Assembly: GCF_002387895.1 (NCBI RefSeq) | Contig: NZ_DGLI01000006.1 | Span: forward strand, 22,739-86,738 | Reading direction: 5' to 3' | DNA length: 64,000 bases | From: Clostridium sp. UBA4548 | GTDB lineage: Bacteria > Bacillota > Clostridia > Clostridiales > Clostridiaceae | Notes under the pieces: generated by a model | The model's database searches: none | What the model was told of the DNA's origin: nothing | Seen by the model: only the letters and a program-made list of their open reading frames with translations | Position numbers and translations under genes: made by a program | Shown here: piece after piece, positions 35,953-45,916 of the stretch | Numbering within the stretch: the first letter of the stretch is position 1 | Layout of the letters: each line of letters begins with the position of its first letter

Positions 35953-38900
35953 GTGGATATTATCAATAATAGATACAGAGTTGTAAATAATTTGAAACAA
36001 AATAGATTATGCTCAGTTTATGAAGCTATAGATATTCAAAAAGGCTTTAGCACTGTAAAACTTTATATTCTCAATTCTAAACATGTACCTAAGGAATTCA
36101 TTGATTTTTGCACTGTAAATTTTGAAAGCTTAGGAAGTTTAAATAATCCATATATGATAGAGGTTCTTGAGTTTGGCATAGTAAAACAAATAGATAATAA
36201 AAAGTCTTATTATAGAACTTATTATTATACTACTGAATTTATAGAAGAAAGCGAGAAGCTACTAAATAGCACTCATATAATAAAAGATATAAACCTGCTA
36301 TATTATTTTATTAATATATGTAAGGCTACAAATTACTTTTGGATATCAGGAGAGCCATACAATGAACTTAATATTGATAATATATATATTAAAAATAAAG
36401 ATTTTAATATTAAGTTAAAGGATATTATAACCACAGAACTAGAGAAAAGCCAATTTAGTTCAGAAGTAGAACTAATCAACTTATTCAATGCACCAGAATA
36501 TATAAGGGGTGAAAGCTTAAGTCTTTCAGCCCAAATATATTCTTTAGGTGTAATTCTTATAGTGTTAGCTTTAAAAAGTAAGGGATTATATAAGGATAAT
36601 AGACAGATAATTGAGATTATTAGCAACTTTCAGAGTTGTAGTTGCAATGAATACAAAGAAGTATTTACAAAAAAGCTTTATACAATAATACTAAAAATGA
36701 TAGATTTTCAACCAGAAAACAGATATAAAAATATAGAAGAAATTATATTTAGCATAAACAGTATTTATGGAACAAATTATAAGGTATATGATAAAAATGA
36801 ATTAGAAAAATTAAATTTTGATATAAGAATTATTGGAAGAGAGGAAGAGATTTCTTCAATTTTATCCATTAAGGATTCTATATTTAAATATGATTCATCG
36901 AAAAAAGTTACTACAGTACATGGGGAAGTAGGTATTGGAAAGACAAGATTACTAAAACATATACAATATATACTATCCTTAAAAGAAGACTATGTATTGA
37001 GTTCTTTTGATAATGTGAAAATTAATAATCAGTATTCTAATAAACCTCTTGTGGATATATTAAAACAAATGGTTCCTTTGGCTAATAAGGAACTAATAAA
37101 TAAGTATGCTCAAGAGTTGGTAAAGTTTTTACCAGAGATTGCAGATAAGAAAAATGTAGTAACTGTTAATCCATTAAAGGGAAATAAGGAGAAATATAAA
37201 ATTATCAGCAAGATTGCTTCTTTTATAGGAGAGTTTTTTGCTGACAAGCAGGGCATTATTATAATAGATGATGTAGATAAAGCAGATGAATTTACCATAG
37301 ACTTTTTCCTATATGTGATTAGTAAATATAATAAAGTTTCAAAAATTATGATTTTACTATCATATAGAGATGGTGAATGTTTAGAGAATAAAAAGTTTAT
37401 AGAATTTTTGCAAAAGGTTAGGGACAATGTTAAACTTGAATTTTTACTTAAGCCCTTAAGCAGTGATCAAATAGGACTTATGTTGAAACAAGTTTTAAAT
37501 ACAGGAGAAATTTCAACTAAGTTTCCAGAAGATATATATAGTCATACTAAGGGAAATCCACTATTCATAGAAGAAACCATAAAAGATATATTTGCCAGAA
37601 AAATGATTTATATAAAGGAAGATCAGGGAAAATGGTATAGAGTAGATGATGACAACTTTTTTCTTCCTCAAAATATGTACGAAGCTTATAAGAATCAGGT
37701 GGACAAGCTAGATTTTGTATCTTGGGAAATCCTTTCTACTATTGCTATATTTGAGAACCCGGCTTCTATAGAAGTTATGAGGGAATTTATTAGTGAAGAT
37801 GTTCAAAAAATCTCAGCCATAATTGATAATCTTATAATAAAGGGATTGTTATGCAGAAAAATTGAAGATAGAGGCTTTGTTTATGATTTCTATAATAGAT
37901 TTTTAAAAGCTTATATTTATGAAACTATAGAGAAAGAAGAGAAAAAGAAAAAGCATAGACTAGCATCAGAAATACTAGGTAAGTATTATGAGGAAAATAA
38001 TAATGGCTTTATTAGTGAACTTATTTATCATTTAGAAAAATCAGAACAACACAACAAGCTCTTATATTACTATATGGAAAATGCGGAAATAATGATAACT
38101 CTAAAAAATAGAGAAGAGGCTATAAGAAACCTTTCTAAAGCTGCAAGGTTGTTGGAGGAAGAGAACTTAATCTATGAAGGCCATTGTAGCACAAATAAGT
38201 TGAACTTATTATTAAAAATTGGAGATCTTTATTTAGAGGATGGTAATAGAAATGAAGCTTTAAAGTACTATGGTAAAGGAGAAAAAATTGCTGGAGAGTA
38301 TAAACTTTTAAAACAACAAATAGATATAATTTTTAGAATTCTAGATATTATTATTTCTACCAGCAATAAAGATAGAGTTAACTCCTATATAGAAAAAGCG
38401 AGATATTTATTAGAGCACATTGATTATAAAGAGGGTCAGTTAAGCTATCTAAAGATTCTTTGTCAAAGATATTTTTCAGAGCAAAGTTATGATGATGTTT
38501 ATAAAGCTTGTATGGAGGGAATATCCCTTTGCGATGAAGAACATTTAAATCATAAGGTGATATTTAATACTTTTCTATGTAACTTACTTATAGTTAATAG
38601 TGAAACTCATGAAGCACTAAAGAGCATCAAGCGCTGCTTACAGCAATGCTATGACACTAATTACACAAATGGGATAGTTAGATGCGTGAACAATTTAGGG
38701 GTAATTTATAGTGATTACCTCCAAGACAATCAACAGGCACTTACTTACTTCAAGCAAGTATATGAATTAAGTAGGGAAGACAATGATATCTATAATGAAA
38801 TAATAGCTTTAAGCAATATAGGGTTTACTCACTATATGTTACAACAATATAATACTGCTTATAACTATTTTATTAAAGCTATTAATAAGGCCAAACAATA

Positions 38901-41391
38901 TGATTATAGCAATATGATTTTTTATGATTATACCTACTTGGCAAGTATATATTATAAATTCGGTAACTATGGAGAGGCGTACAGATATTATACTCTTTGT
39001 AGTGAGCAATTAGAAAAATGGCCTAGCCAAGGGCAAGAAGTAGTACCATATTATCTTCTAGCTTTTAAGATAAACTTCTCATTTGGTGATAAGGAAAAGG
39101 CCAGTAGTTATATAGAAAAAGCAAGAAAAATCTATGAGTACTCAGACTCAATATTGAAATGGGAGTTAGAGGTATTATCTTTATTTAATGAGTTTTTAAT
39201 TAAAGAAGATTATAGTCTGGATATTTCTCAGAGGGTAATAGATATTAGTAAAAATATTACAAATATCAATGAAAAGCTAAGTATTTTATATGAAAGTGCA
39301 ATCATTCTAAATGATACTAATCATATAAAGGAAGCAAAAACTATCCATGAGTATATTGAGAAAGAAAACTTTAATAGTGATAGTAGCAGAATTATATGTA
39401 ATAAAATATATATGGAAAGTACTCTTTACAACAAGCTAAATATTGAAGGCTTAACTAAAGCCATAGAGCTCTGTAAGAAGTATGAGCAAGCTCAAATACT
39501 ATGGAGAATATATTCGGAAATAGGAAATTATTATTTTAATGATAAGGAGTATTCCTATGCTGCTACTTATTACTTTGAGGCTTGTGGATTAGCTTCTGAC
39601 TTAGTACTTCAAGTGCCAAAAGAGTACAGAGTAAATTTTATCAATAACAATAATATGACTAAGCCCTTCTTGAGATTTATGGATATAGAAAATTACTTTG
39701 AGAGTGGAAAGTTATTCTCTAAAATAAATGCAAGTTCAATCTCCTTAACCAATGAAGGGGATATTGAAGTGTTATTTAATTACTTAAATAATAACAAAAT
39801 TTTAAAGAATAAAAGTTTTATAAAGTCTTTAAAGAAATTGTGGTCCTTTTCTTCTGGAGAGGACATTCAGGGTATAGAAGGGTTAGTCAATAGACTAGGT
39901 TATAATAATATAAATAATATGGAGCTTATTGTTCAATATATTAGCCATACTACTTTAGCAGCAAAAGCTAGTATAATTATAGAAAAAGATAAAAAATTTG
40001 AAGTCTTAGTAAGTAGCAACAAAGATAATGAGTTACCAAAGGATTTAAGCATCATTCAAAGGTGCGGAGATTCCCTAAAACCTATTGTCAGTAAAGAGAA
40101 TTTTCTAGAAGGGTTAAACTTGAAAAGCTGCAAGATCTCAAGCAGTAATACCAGAGCAACTATGTGCATTCCTATAATCATAGATTCTAAAGTTCAGGTG
40201 GTTAGTGAGCATAGAAGAAACTCTGATATATATCACTATAGTGATAGTGTGCTTGGATATGTTTATGTGGAATCAGAAAGAATTCTTAATAATATTAGTG
40301 AAGACTCTTTAGAAGAATGTATGAGGATTAGCAAGTTACTAGGTATTATAATAGATAAGCATAATATTAAGATTAGCTCCACCATTGATAAACTAACTGG
40401 AGCCTTTACAAGAAAGCACCTTGAGAAGTCTATTCAAAATCAAATAGAAAGATCTAGTGAGGTTAATTCCCAGTTTTCTTTAATTATGTTTGATTTAGAT
40501 AAGTTTAAGGACGTTAACGATACTTTTGGACATAGGACAGGAGATAAGGTGTTGCAGAGGGTTTGTGAGGTAGTAATAAATAATATGAGGCAAACAGATC
40601 TAATTGGAAGATATGGTGGAGAAGAGTTTATTGTAATACTTCCTGGAACTGATATAGAAGGTGCAAAAGAAGCTGCAGAAAAAATTAGATTAAAAATTCA
40701 TCAGGAAAGGATATTGGGTGATAAGAGAGATGTTACTATAAGTCTTGGAATATCAAACTATCCTTACCATACAGTGGTCTATGAAGAGTTAATTGAAAAA
40801 GCTGACCAAGCCCTTTATGCTGCAAAAAATAGTGGAAGAAATACTTTTAAGGTATGGAATGAAAGTTACTCTCTAAAAGGTAATACAACTAATAAGTTGA
40901 GTGGAATTTTGACAGGTAGTACTAATGGTGATTTTAGAAATGTTTCTACCTTAATAGAAGTTGTAGACTTAGTAAATGAAAGCAATTCTTTCGAGGATAA
41001 AATATATAAAATCTTGGGGAAGGTAAGTGAGATAGCAGAGGCTGAAAGTATAGGTTTATTTATGGTTCATGAGGGTAATATAGCTAAGACTTTTGTAAGA
41101 AAACAGTTTTCCCAAAATTGGGAAGCCTTAGAGAATTTTAATGAAAATATAATCTATAACGCTATAGCTTCAGGAGAAAATATTTGCTCTATAGATTGGG
41201 ATAATATAAGTGAGTATGATTCCATAACAGTAATACCAGAGTGGAAATCTCTTATGGTAATTCCACTTAAAAAAGGTGATAAGGTGTTGGCAGTTTTATA
41301 CTTATCTGTATCTTCAGAAGTGAAGGAATTTAATGGAGATGAGCTAAATTTTGTGAGCACGCTAGGGAAGATTATTACTACGATACTATAG
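35953..41391 (+). CDS. Pseudokinase - AAA/STAND ATPase - TPR - GAF - GGDEF - GAF signalling protein
   Basis: 1812 residues. Residues 1-275 resemble a Ser/Thr kinase, but the HRD loop reads EPYNELNIDN (about 134), no DFG is visible, and the subdomain IX Asp is Gln (AQIYSLG, about 193); APEY (about 180) and a VKLY lysine remain. A STAND-like ATPase follows with an IIGREEEI entry, Walker A GEVGIGKT (324-331) and Walker B IIIIDD (Asp439/440). TPR-like helices span about 700-1290, a GAF-like part about 1330-1470, and an intact diguanylate cyclase about 1478-1640 (GGEEF 1555-1559, I-site RQTD five residues before). A second GAF ends the protein. Start GTG with GGGTTGAG upstream. It likely turns an unknown signal into c-di-GMP. 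No signal peptide or membrane helix. Confidence 0.9.
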   Translation: MDIINNRYRVVNNLKQNRLCSVYEAIDIQKGFSTVKLYILNSKHVPKEFIDFCTVNFESLGSLNNPYMIEVLEFGIVKQIDNKKSYYRTYYYTTEFIEESEKLLNSTHIIKDINLLYYFINICKATNYFWISGEPYNELNIDNIYIKNKDFNIKLKDIITTELEKSQFSSEVELINLFNAPEYIRGESLSLSAQIYSLGVILIVLALKSKGLYKDNRQIIEIISNFQSCSCNEYKEVFTKKLYTIILKMIDFQPENRYKNIEEIIFSINSIYGTNYKVYDKNELEKLNFDIRIIGREEEISSILSIKDSIFKYDSSKKVTTVHGEVGIGKTRLLKHIQYILSLKEDYVLSSFDNVKINNQYSNKPLVDILKQMVPLANKELINKYAQELVKFLPEIADKKNVVTVNPLKGNKEKYKIISKIASFIGEFFADKQGIIIIDDVDKADEFTIDFFLYVISKYNKVSKIMILLSYRDGECLENKKFIEFLQKVRDNVKLEFLLKPLSSDQIGLMLKQVLNTGEISTKFPEDIYSHTKGNPLFIEETIKDIFARKMIYIKEDQGKWYRVDDDNFFLPQNMYEAYKNQVDKLDFVSWEILSTIAIFENPASIEVMREFISEDVQKISAIIDNLIIKGLLCRKIEDRGFVYDFYNRFLKAYIYETIEKEEKKKKHRLASEILGKYYEENNNGFISELIYHLEKSEQHNKLLYYYMENAEIMITLKNREEAIRNLSKAARLLEEENLIYEGHCSTNKLNLLLKIGDLYLEDGNRNEALKYYGKGEKIAGEYKLLKQQIDIIFRILDIIISTSNKDRVNSYIEKARYLLEHIDYKEGQLSYLKILCQRYFSEQSYDDVYKACMEGISLCDEEHLNHKVIFNTFLCNLLIVNSETHEALKSIKRCLQQCYDTNYTNGIVRCVNNLGVIYSDYLQDNQQALTYFKQVYELSREDNDIYNEIIALSNIGFTHYMLQQYNTAYNYFIKAINKAKQYDYSNMIFYDYTYLASIYYKFGNYGEAYRYYTLCSEQLEKWPSQGQEVVPYYLLAFKINFSFGDKEKASSYIEKARKIYEYSDSILKWELEVLSLFNEFLIKEDYSLDISQRVIDISKNITNINEKLSILYESAIILNDTNHIKEAKTIHEYIEKENFNSDSSRIICNKIYMESTLYNKLNIEGLTKAIELCKKYEQAQILWRIYSEIGNYYFNDKEYSYAATYYFEACGLASDLVLQVPKEYRVNFINNNNMTKPFLRFMDIENYFESGKLFSKINASSISLTNEGDIEVLFNYLNNNKILKNKSFIKSLKKLWSFSSGEDIQGIEGLVNRLGYNNINNMELIVQYISHTTLAAKASIIIEKDKKFEVLVSSNKDNELPKDLSIIQRCGDSLKPIVSKENFLEGLNLKSCKISSSNTRATMCIPIIIDSKVQVVSEHRRNSDIYHYSDSVLGYVYVESERILNNISEDSLEECMRISKLLGIIIDKHNIKISSTIDKLTGAFTRKHLEKSIQNQIERSSEVNSQFSLIMFDLDKFKDVNDTFGHRTGDKVLQRVCEVVINNMRQTDLIGRYGGEEFIVILPGTDIEGAKEAAEKIRLKIHQERILGDKRDVTISLGISNYPYHTVVYEELIEKADQALYAAKNSGRNTFKVWNESYSLKGNTTNKLSGILTGSTNGDFRNVSTLIEVVDLVNESNSFEDKIYKILGKVSEIAEAESIGLFMVHEGNIAKTFVRKQFSQNWEALENFNENIIYNAIASGENICSIDWDNISEYDSITVIPEWKSLMVIPLKKGDKVLAVLYLSVSSEVKEFNGDELNFVSTLGKIITTIL

Positions 41392-41492
41392 TTAATATTT
41401 AAAGATTTTTTGAAAGTGTTTAATTTCATTTATGTAAAAATGGTTTTAAGCAACTCAAGTGAGATTTTGGTATGGTTTGATTTTAATTACCT

Positions 41493-41522
41493 AAAAATAG
41501 GACATTAAATGTCCTATTTTTT
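41493..41522 (+). terminator. Terminator after diguanylate cyclase gene
   Basis: AAAAATAGGACAT / ATGTCCTATTTTTT stem with a 3-nt loop. Confidence 0.9.
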
Positions 41523-41657
41523 ATAAGCTAATGAAGACTTTTATAGGCTTATTTGAAGGAATAGGTAAACTTGAATAGGGTTAACCTACTTAGGTAATAT
41601 ATAGATATATAATTTAATAAGATGCTAGTAGTTATAAAGTATACAAGGAGGAAAATT

Positions 41658-44585
41658 ATGGAGTATAAAATAGGTGGTCTATATCATGGTTTTAATCTAA
41701 AACATATAGAGCATATCAATGAAATTAATTCAGTAGCTAGGGTATTTGAACATGAAAAAAGTGGTGCAAGGCTTTTACACTTAGAAAATGATGATGATAA
41801 TAAAGTGTTCTCAATAGGGTTTAGAACACCGCCACAGGATAGCACAGGGGTAGCTCATATTATAGAACATAGTGTACTTTGTGGTTCAAGGAAGTTTCCT
41901 ACAAAAGAGCCTTTTGTAGAACTTATAAAGGGTTCTCTTAATACCTTTTTAAATGCTATGACTTTTGGTGATAAAACTATTTATCCATTAGCAAGCAAGA
42001 ATGAAAAGGACTTTTTCAATTTAATGGATGTGTACTTAGATGCAGTATTTTATCCTAACATATATAGCCAACCTGAAATATTAATGCAGGAAGGATGGCA
42101 TTACGAATTAGAGAATAAAGAGGATGATTTAAAATATAAAGGTGTTGTATATAATGAAATGAAAGGCGCATTCTCATCACCAGAGGGCGTGCTAATGAGA
42201 AAAATTCAAGAAACTCTTTTTCCTGACAATACCTATGGATTTGAGTCTGGTGGAGATCCAGATTATATACCAGATTTAACTCAAGAAGAGTTTTTAGGAT
42301 TCCATACAAAATATTATCATCCATCAAACAGTTATATCTTATTATATGGAGATTTGGATTTAAATAATGCATTAACCTTTATCAATGATAATTATTTACG
42401 CAATTTTGACCTAAAAACTATAGAGTCATCAATAGAAGTTCAAAAACCTTATAATGAAATGAAGGAATTTACTGAAGAGTATTCTATTTCTACTGAAGAT
42501 AGTGATAAGGAAAAAACCTTCTTAGCGCTAAACTTTGTTACAGGAAAAGCTACTGATCCAGAAATACATTTGGCTTTAGAAATTATTGAGTACTTACTTC
42601 TTGAGACTCAAGGAGCTCCACTTAAAAAGGCTCTTTTGGATGCAGGTATAGGTAAGGATGTTTACGGAAGTTTTGACAATGGAATTCTTCAACCTTTATT
42701 TAGTGTTGTAGTAAAAAATAGTGAAGAAAGTAAAAAAGAAGAGTTTAAAAACATAGTTTTTGATACTTTAAGTAATTTAGTTCATAAGGGCATAGATAAA
42801 AAACTTATAGAAGCTTGTATTAATATTACTGAGTTTAAGCTAAGAGAAGCTGATTTACAAGGATTTCCAAAGGGGTTATTCTATTATATAACAGCTATGG
42901 ATAGCTGGTTATATGATCAGTGTCCATTAATTCACTTGAAGTATGAGGATACTATAAAGAAAATGAAAACAGCCCTTACTTCAAACTATTTCGAGGACCT
43001 AATTAAAGAATATATTTTAAACAATAACCATTCTTCTTTGTTGGTGTTAAAACCTAAAAAAGGTCTAGCTGAGGAAAAAGAAAAAGCTCTTTCAGAGAAG
43101 CTTAAGAAGTATAAGGAAGGGTTAAGTGAAGAGAGTATAGAAGATATAATAAAGAAAACTAAATCTCTTATGGAGAGGCAAAATACTCCAGATTCAGAGG
43201 AAGTCCTAGAAACTATACCTATGCTATCTTTAGAAGATATAGATAAAAAGGTTGAGAATCTGGAAATCATAGAAACTATGAAAAATGGTGTTAAAGTTCT
43301 GCATCATGAAACTTTTACAAGTAAGATTGCATATATAAGCTTTATGTTTAAAACTGAGGGAATAAAACAAGAAGATATACCTTATATTAGCCTTTTATCA
43401 AATTTATTAGGAAAAGTAGATACAAAGGAGCGTAACTATATAGACCTTTCTAACGAAATATTAATTAATACAGGGGGAATATACTTTAAATCGGAAGTTT
43501 ATGGTGATGATAAGGATGTACTTAAGTATCATCCATTCTTACAGGGGCACTGCAAAGCTGTGATAGATAAAGTTCCAAGAGCTTTAGAGTTAGTTGGGGA
43601 AATTATAAAAAGTACAGTGTTTGAAGATAAGAAAAGAATAAAAGAAATAGTTCAAATGTTAAAATCTAGAATAGAAGGAAGACTTATTGAAAGAGGACAT
43701 ATTGTAGCATCCTTGAGACTTGCGTCATATTTCTCACCTGCATCCTTATATCTAGAGCATACTGTTGGATATGACTACTATAAATTCTTAGAAGATATAG
43801 AAGAAAATTATGATGATAGAATTGATGGGGTTATTTCTAAACTTTACGAGGTTATGAAAACAGTGTTCAATAAGGATAACCTAATTGTTACTGTAACTGG
43901 TGAAGAGGAAGAGTACAATGTACTTAAAGATAACGTGGATATAATACTGTACTCTGTTAACAATAACAAAATTTCTAAGGAAGAATATACTTTCACAGAA
44001 ATTCCTAAGAATGAAGGATTACTAACTCCTTCTAATGTTCAATATGTAGCTAAGGGCTATAATTTTAGAAGACTTGGCTATGAGTATAGTGGTAAACTGT
44101 TAGTATTAAAAACTATTATGAGTCTCGACTATCTTTGGAATAGAGTACGTGTTCAAGGTGGAGCTTATGGGGGATTTGCAAATCTAGTGAGAAGTGGTAA
44201 CCTTGCCTTTGTGTCTTATAGAGATCCAAACCTAAAAGAAACACTAGAAGCCTATGATAAGGTTGTGAATTATATAGAAACTTTTGATACCACTGATAGA
44301 GAAATGACTAAGTATATCATAGGAACTATTAGTGAGCTCGATTCACCTCTTACACCTTCAATGAAGGGAGAAAAGGCTGTTAGCATGTATATAAGAGGAA
44401 TTACTAAGGAAGATAGGTTAAGAGAAAGAGAAGAAGTGCTTCAAACTACAACAGAAGACATTAAATCTTTTGATCAGCTACTAAAGGATGTTATGAATAA
44501 AAATTTCTTTGCTGTTCTCGGAAATGATGCTAAAATTAAAGAAAACAAGAACATTTTTAACAGTTTACAAAGTGTGTTTAAATAA
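41658..44585 (+). CDS. M16C family zinc metallopeptidase (presequence-protease type)
   Basis: 975 residues, the length of the M16C group with two peptidase halves. The inverted zinc motif HIIEH is at residues 67-71, with the distal glutamate region near 140 (YKGVVYNEMKGAFSS). The C-terminal half holds the RxxY-type segment (RVRVQGGAYGG) that binds substrate. Homologues degrade peptides inside organelles or bacteria; no signal peptide here. ACAAGGAGG fits the ATG at 41658, so an upstream in-frame ATG (41622) is rejected. The 230-bp gap before it holds only a terminator and AT-rich sequence. Confidence 0.92.
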   Translation: MEYKIGGLYHGFNLKHIEHINEINSVARVFEHEKSGARLLHLENDDDNKVFSIGFRTPPQDSTGVAHIIEHSVLCGSRKFPTKEPFVELIKGSLNTFLNAMTFGDKTIYPLASKNEKDFFNLMDVYLDAVFYPNIYSQPEILMQEGWHYELENKEDDLKYKGVVYNEMKGAFSSPEGVLMRKIQETLFPDNTYGFESGGDPDYIPDLTQEEFLGFHTKYYHPSNSYILLYGDLDLNNALTFINDNYLRNFDLKTIESSIEVQKPYNEMKEFTEEYSISTEDSDKEKTFLALNFVTGKATDPEIHLALEIIEYLLLETQGAPLKKALLDAGIGKDVYGSFDNGILQPLFSVVVKNSEESKKEEFKNIVFDTLSNLVHKGIDKKLIEACINITEFKLREADLQGFPKGLFYYITAMDSWLYDQCPLIHLKYEDTIKKMKTALTSNYFEDLIKEYILNNNHSSLLVLKPKKGLAEEKEKALSEKLKKYKEGLSEESIEDIIKKTKSLMERQNTPDSEEVLETIPMLSLEDIDKKVENLEIIETMKNGVKVLHHETFTSKIAYISFMFKTEGIKQEDIPYISLLSNLLGKVDTKERNYIDLSNEILINTGGIYFKSEVYGDDKDVLKYHPFLQGHCKAVIDKVPRALELVGEIIKSTVFEDKKRIKEIVQMLKSRIEGRLIERGHIVASLRLASYFSPASLYLEHTVGYDYYKFLEDIEENYDDRIDGVISKLYEVMKTVFNKDNLIVTVTGEEEEYNVLKDNVDIILYSVNNNKISKEEYTFTEIPKNEGLLTPSNVQYVAKGYNFRRLGYEYSGKLLVLKTIMSLDYLWNRVRVQGGAYGGFANLVRSGNLAFVSYRDPNLKETLEAYDKVVNYIETFDTTDREMTKYIIGTISELDSPLTPSMKGEKAVSMYIRGITKEDRLREREEVLQTTTEDIKSFDQLLKDVMNKNFFAVLGNDAKIKENKNIFNSLQSVFK

Positions 44586-44591
44586 AAGTTC

Positions 44592-44622
44592 AAGCTCTAA
44601 TCCCTAAGGATTAGAGCTTACC
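44592..44622 (+). terminator. Hairpin between M16C gene and cinA
   Basis: 12-bp stem AAGCTCTAATCC / GGATTAGAGCTT with a 4-nt loop; the tail ACCTTTAT is weak, so readthrough into cinA is likely. Confidence 0.6.
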
Positions 44623-44641
44623 TTTATATGGGAGGAATAAT

Positions 44642-45877
44642 ATGAGATGTGAAATATTAGCAGTTGGTACTGAAATATTACTTGGGGATATTGTAAATAC
44701 GAATGCTCAGTACATAGCAAAAAGATTAAGTGATATTGGAATTTTTGTTTATCACCAATCAGTGGTTGGTGACAATCCAGAAAGGCTAAAAGAGGCCTAT
44801 GCTCTTGCATTTTCTAGGGCTGACTTAGTCATTACTACAGGAGGACTTGGACCTACTAAGGATGACTTAACTAAAGAAACTGCTTTTAAATACTTTGGAA
44901 AGACCAGTGTACTACATGAAGAGTCTTTTAAGTATATTGAGGATATTTTTAAAAGATCTAATAGAATTGTATCTGAAAGTAATAAAAAGCAGGCATTTTT
45001 TCCAAGTGATGCTATAGTTTTAAAAAATAATAATGGTACTGCCCCAGGATGCATAATTGAAGAAGGGGAAAAAATCCTTATAATGCTACCAGGACCACCA
45101 AGAGAAATGAAGCCTATGTTTGAAGAAAGTGTAATCCCATATTTAAAGAAGTATAGTAAGGATATACTGGTATCAAAGGTTTTAAGAGTCATTGGTATCG
45201 GTGAAAGCGCAGCAGCGGACATGCTAGGAGCCTTATTAGATAACGAGAATCCAACAGTGGCGCCTTACGCAAAAGAAGGGGAAGTAACTTTTAGAATAAC
45301 AGCAAGGGCAGAGAACGAAGAAAAAGCTAAGGCAATAATTGGTCCTATGGAAGTGCGCATAAGAGAAATTCTAAGTGACAATGTATATGGAGAAGGAAAT
45401 ACCTCCTTAGAAGAAGTTTTAGGGGACTTATTATTGGAAAAGAAGCTAACTATAGCTACAGCAGAATCTTGCACAGGAGGAATGGTAGCAGCTAGATTGA
45501 TAAATTATGGAGGAATATCAGCAGCTTTTCTTGAAGGTACAGTAACTTATAGTAATGATGCAAAAGTTTCTAGACTAGGAGTAAAAGAAGAAACTCTAGA
45601 AAACTTTGGGGCAGTTAGTCATGAAGTAGCCGAAGAAATGGCTGTAGGTATTTGCAGAACTTCTGGTGCCCATATTGGTTTAGCCACTACAGGAATAGCA
45701 GGGCCAGGTGGAGGAACGAAAGAAAAACCAGTTGGACTTGTTTATATAGGAATTTGCTATAAGGGTCAGGTAATTACAAGAGAGTTAAATTTAACTGGAC
45801 ATAGGCAAAAAATAAGAGAAAGAGCTACTATAAGTATTTTGGATATGTTAAGACGTGAACTACTTAATAACAAGTAA
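44642..45877 (+). CDS. cinA: CinA family competence/damage-inducible protein
   Basis: 411 residues. The N-terminal MoaB/MogA-like domain (about 1-170, GTEILLGDIVNTN, TTGGLGPTKDDLT, PGPPREMKPMF) is joined to a C-terminal CinA amidase domain (about 255-411, TIATAESCTGGMVAARLI, TTGIAGPGGGTKEKPVG). Relatives have pyrophosphatase and nicotinamide-nucleotide amidase activity in NAD recycling. Ribosome binding site GGGAGGAATA. Convergent with the S8 protease gene. Confidence 0.95.
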   Translation: MRCEILAVGTEILLGDIVNTNAQYIAKRLSDIGIFVYHQSVVGDNPERLKEAYALAFSRADLVITTGGLGPTKDDLTKETAFKYFGKTSVLHEESFKYIEDIFKRSNRIVSESNKKQAFFPSDAIVLKNNNGTAPGCIIEEGEKILIMLPGPPREMKPMFEESVIPYLKKYSKDILVSKVLRVIGIGESAAADMLGALLDNENPTVAPYAKEGEVTFRITARAENEEKAKAIIGPMEVRIREILSDNVYGEGNTSLEEVLGDLLLEKKLTIATAESCTGGMVAARLINYGGISAAFLEGTVTYSNDAKVSRLGVKEETLENFGAVSHEVAEEMAVGICRTSGAHIGLATTGIAGPGGGTKEKPVGLVYIGICYKGQVITRELNLTGHRQKIRERATISILDMLRRELLNNK

Positions 45878-45885
45878 AACAATGG

Positions 45886-45916
45886 AAATAGCAAGGAAAT
45901 TTTCCTTGCTATTTTA
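45886..45916. terminator. Bidirectional terminator between cinA and S8 protease
   Basis: AAATAGCAAGGAAA pairs with TTTTCCTTGCTATTT; A and T runs on both sides suit both converging genes. Confidence 0.85.
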
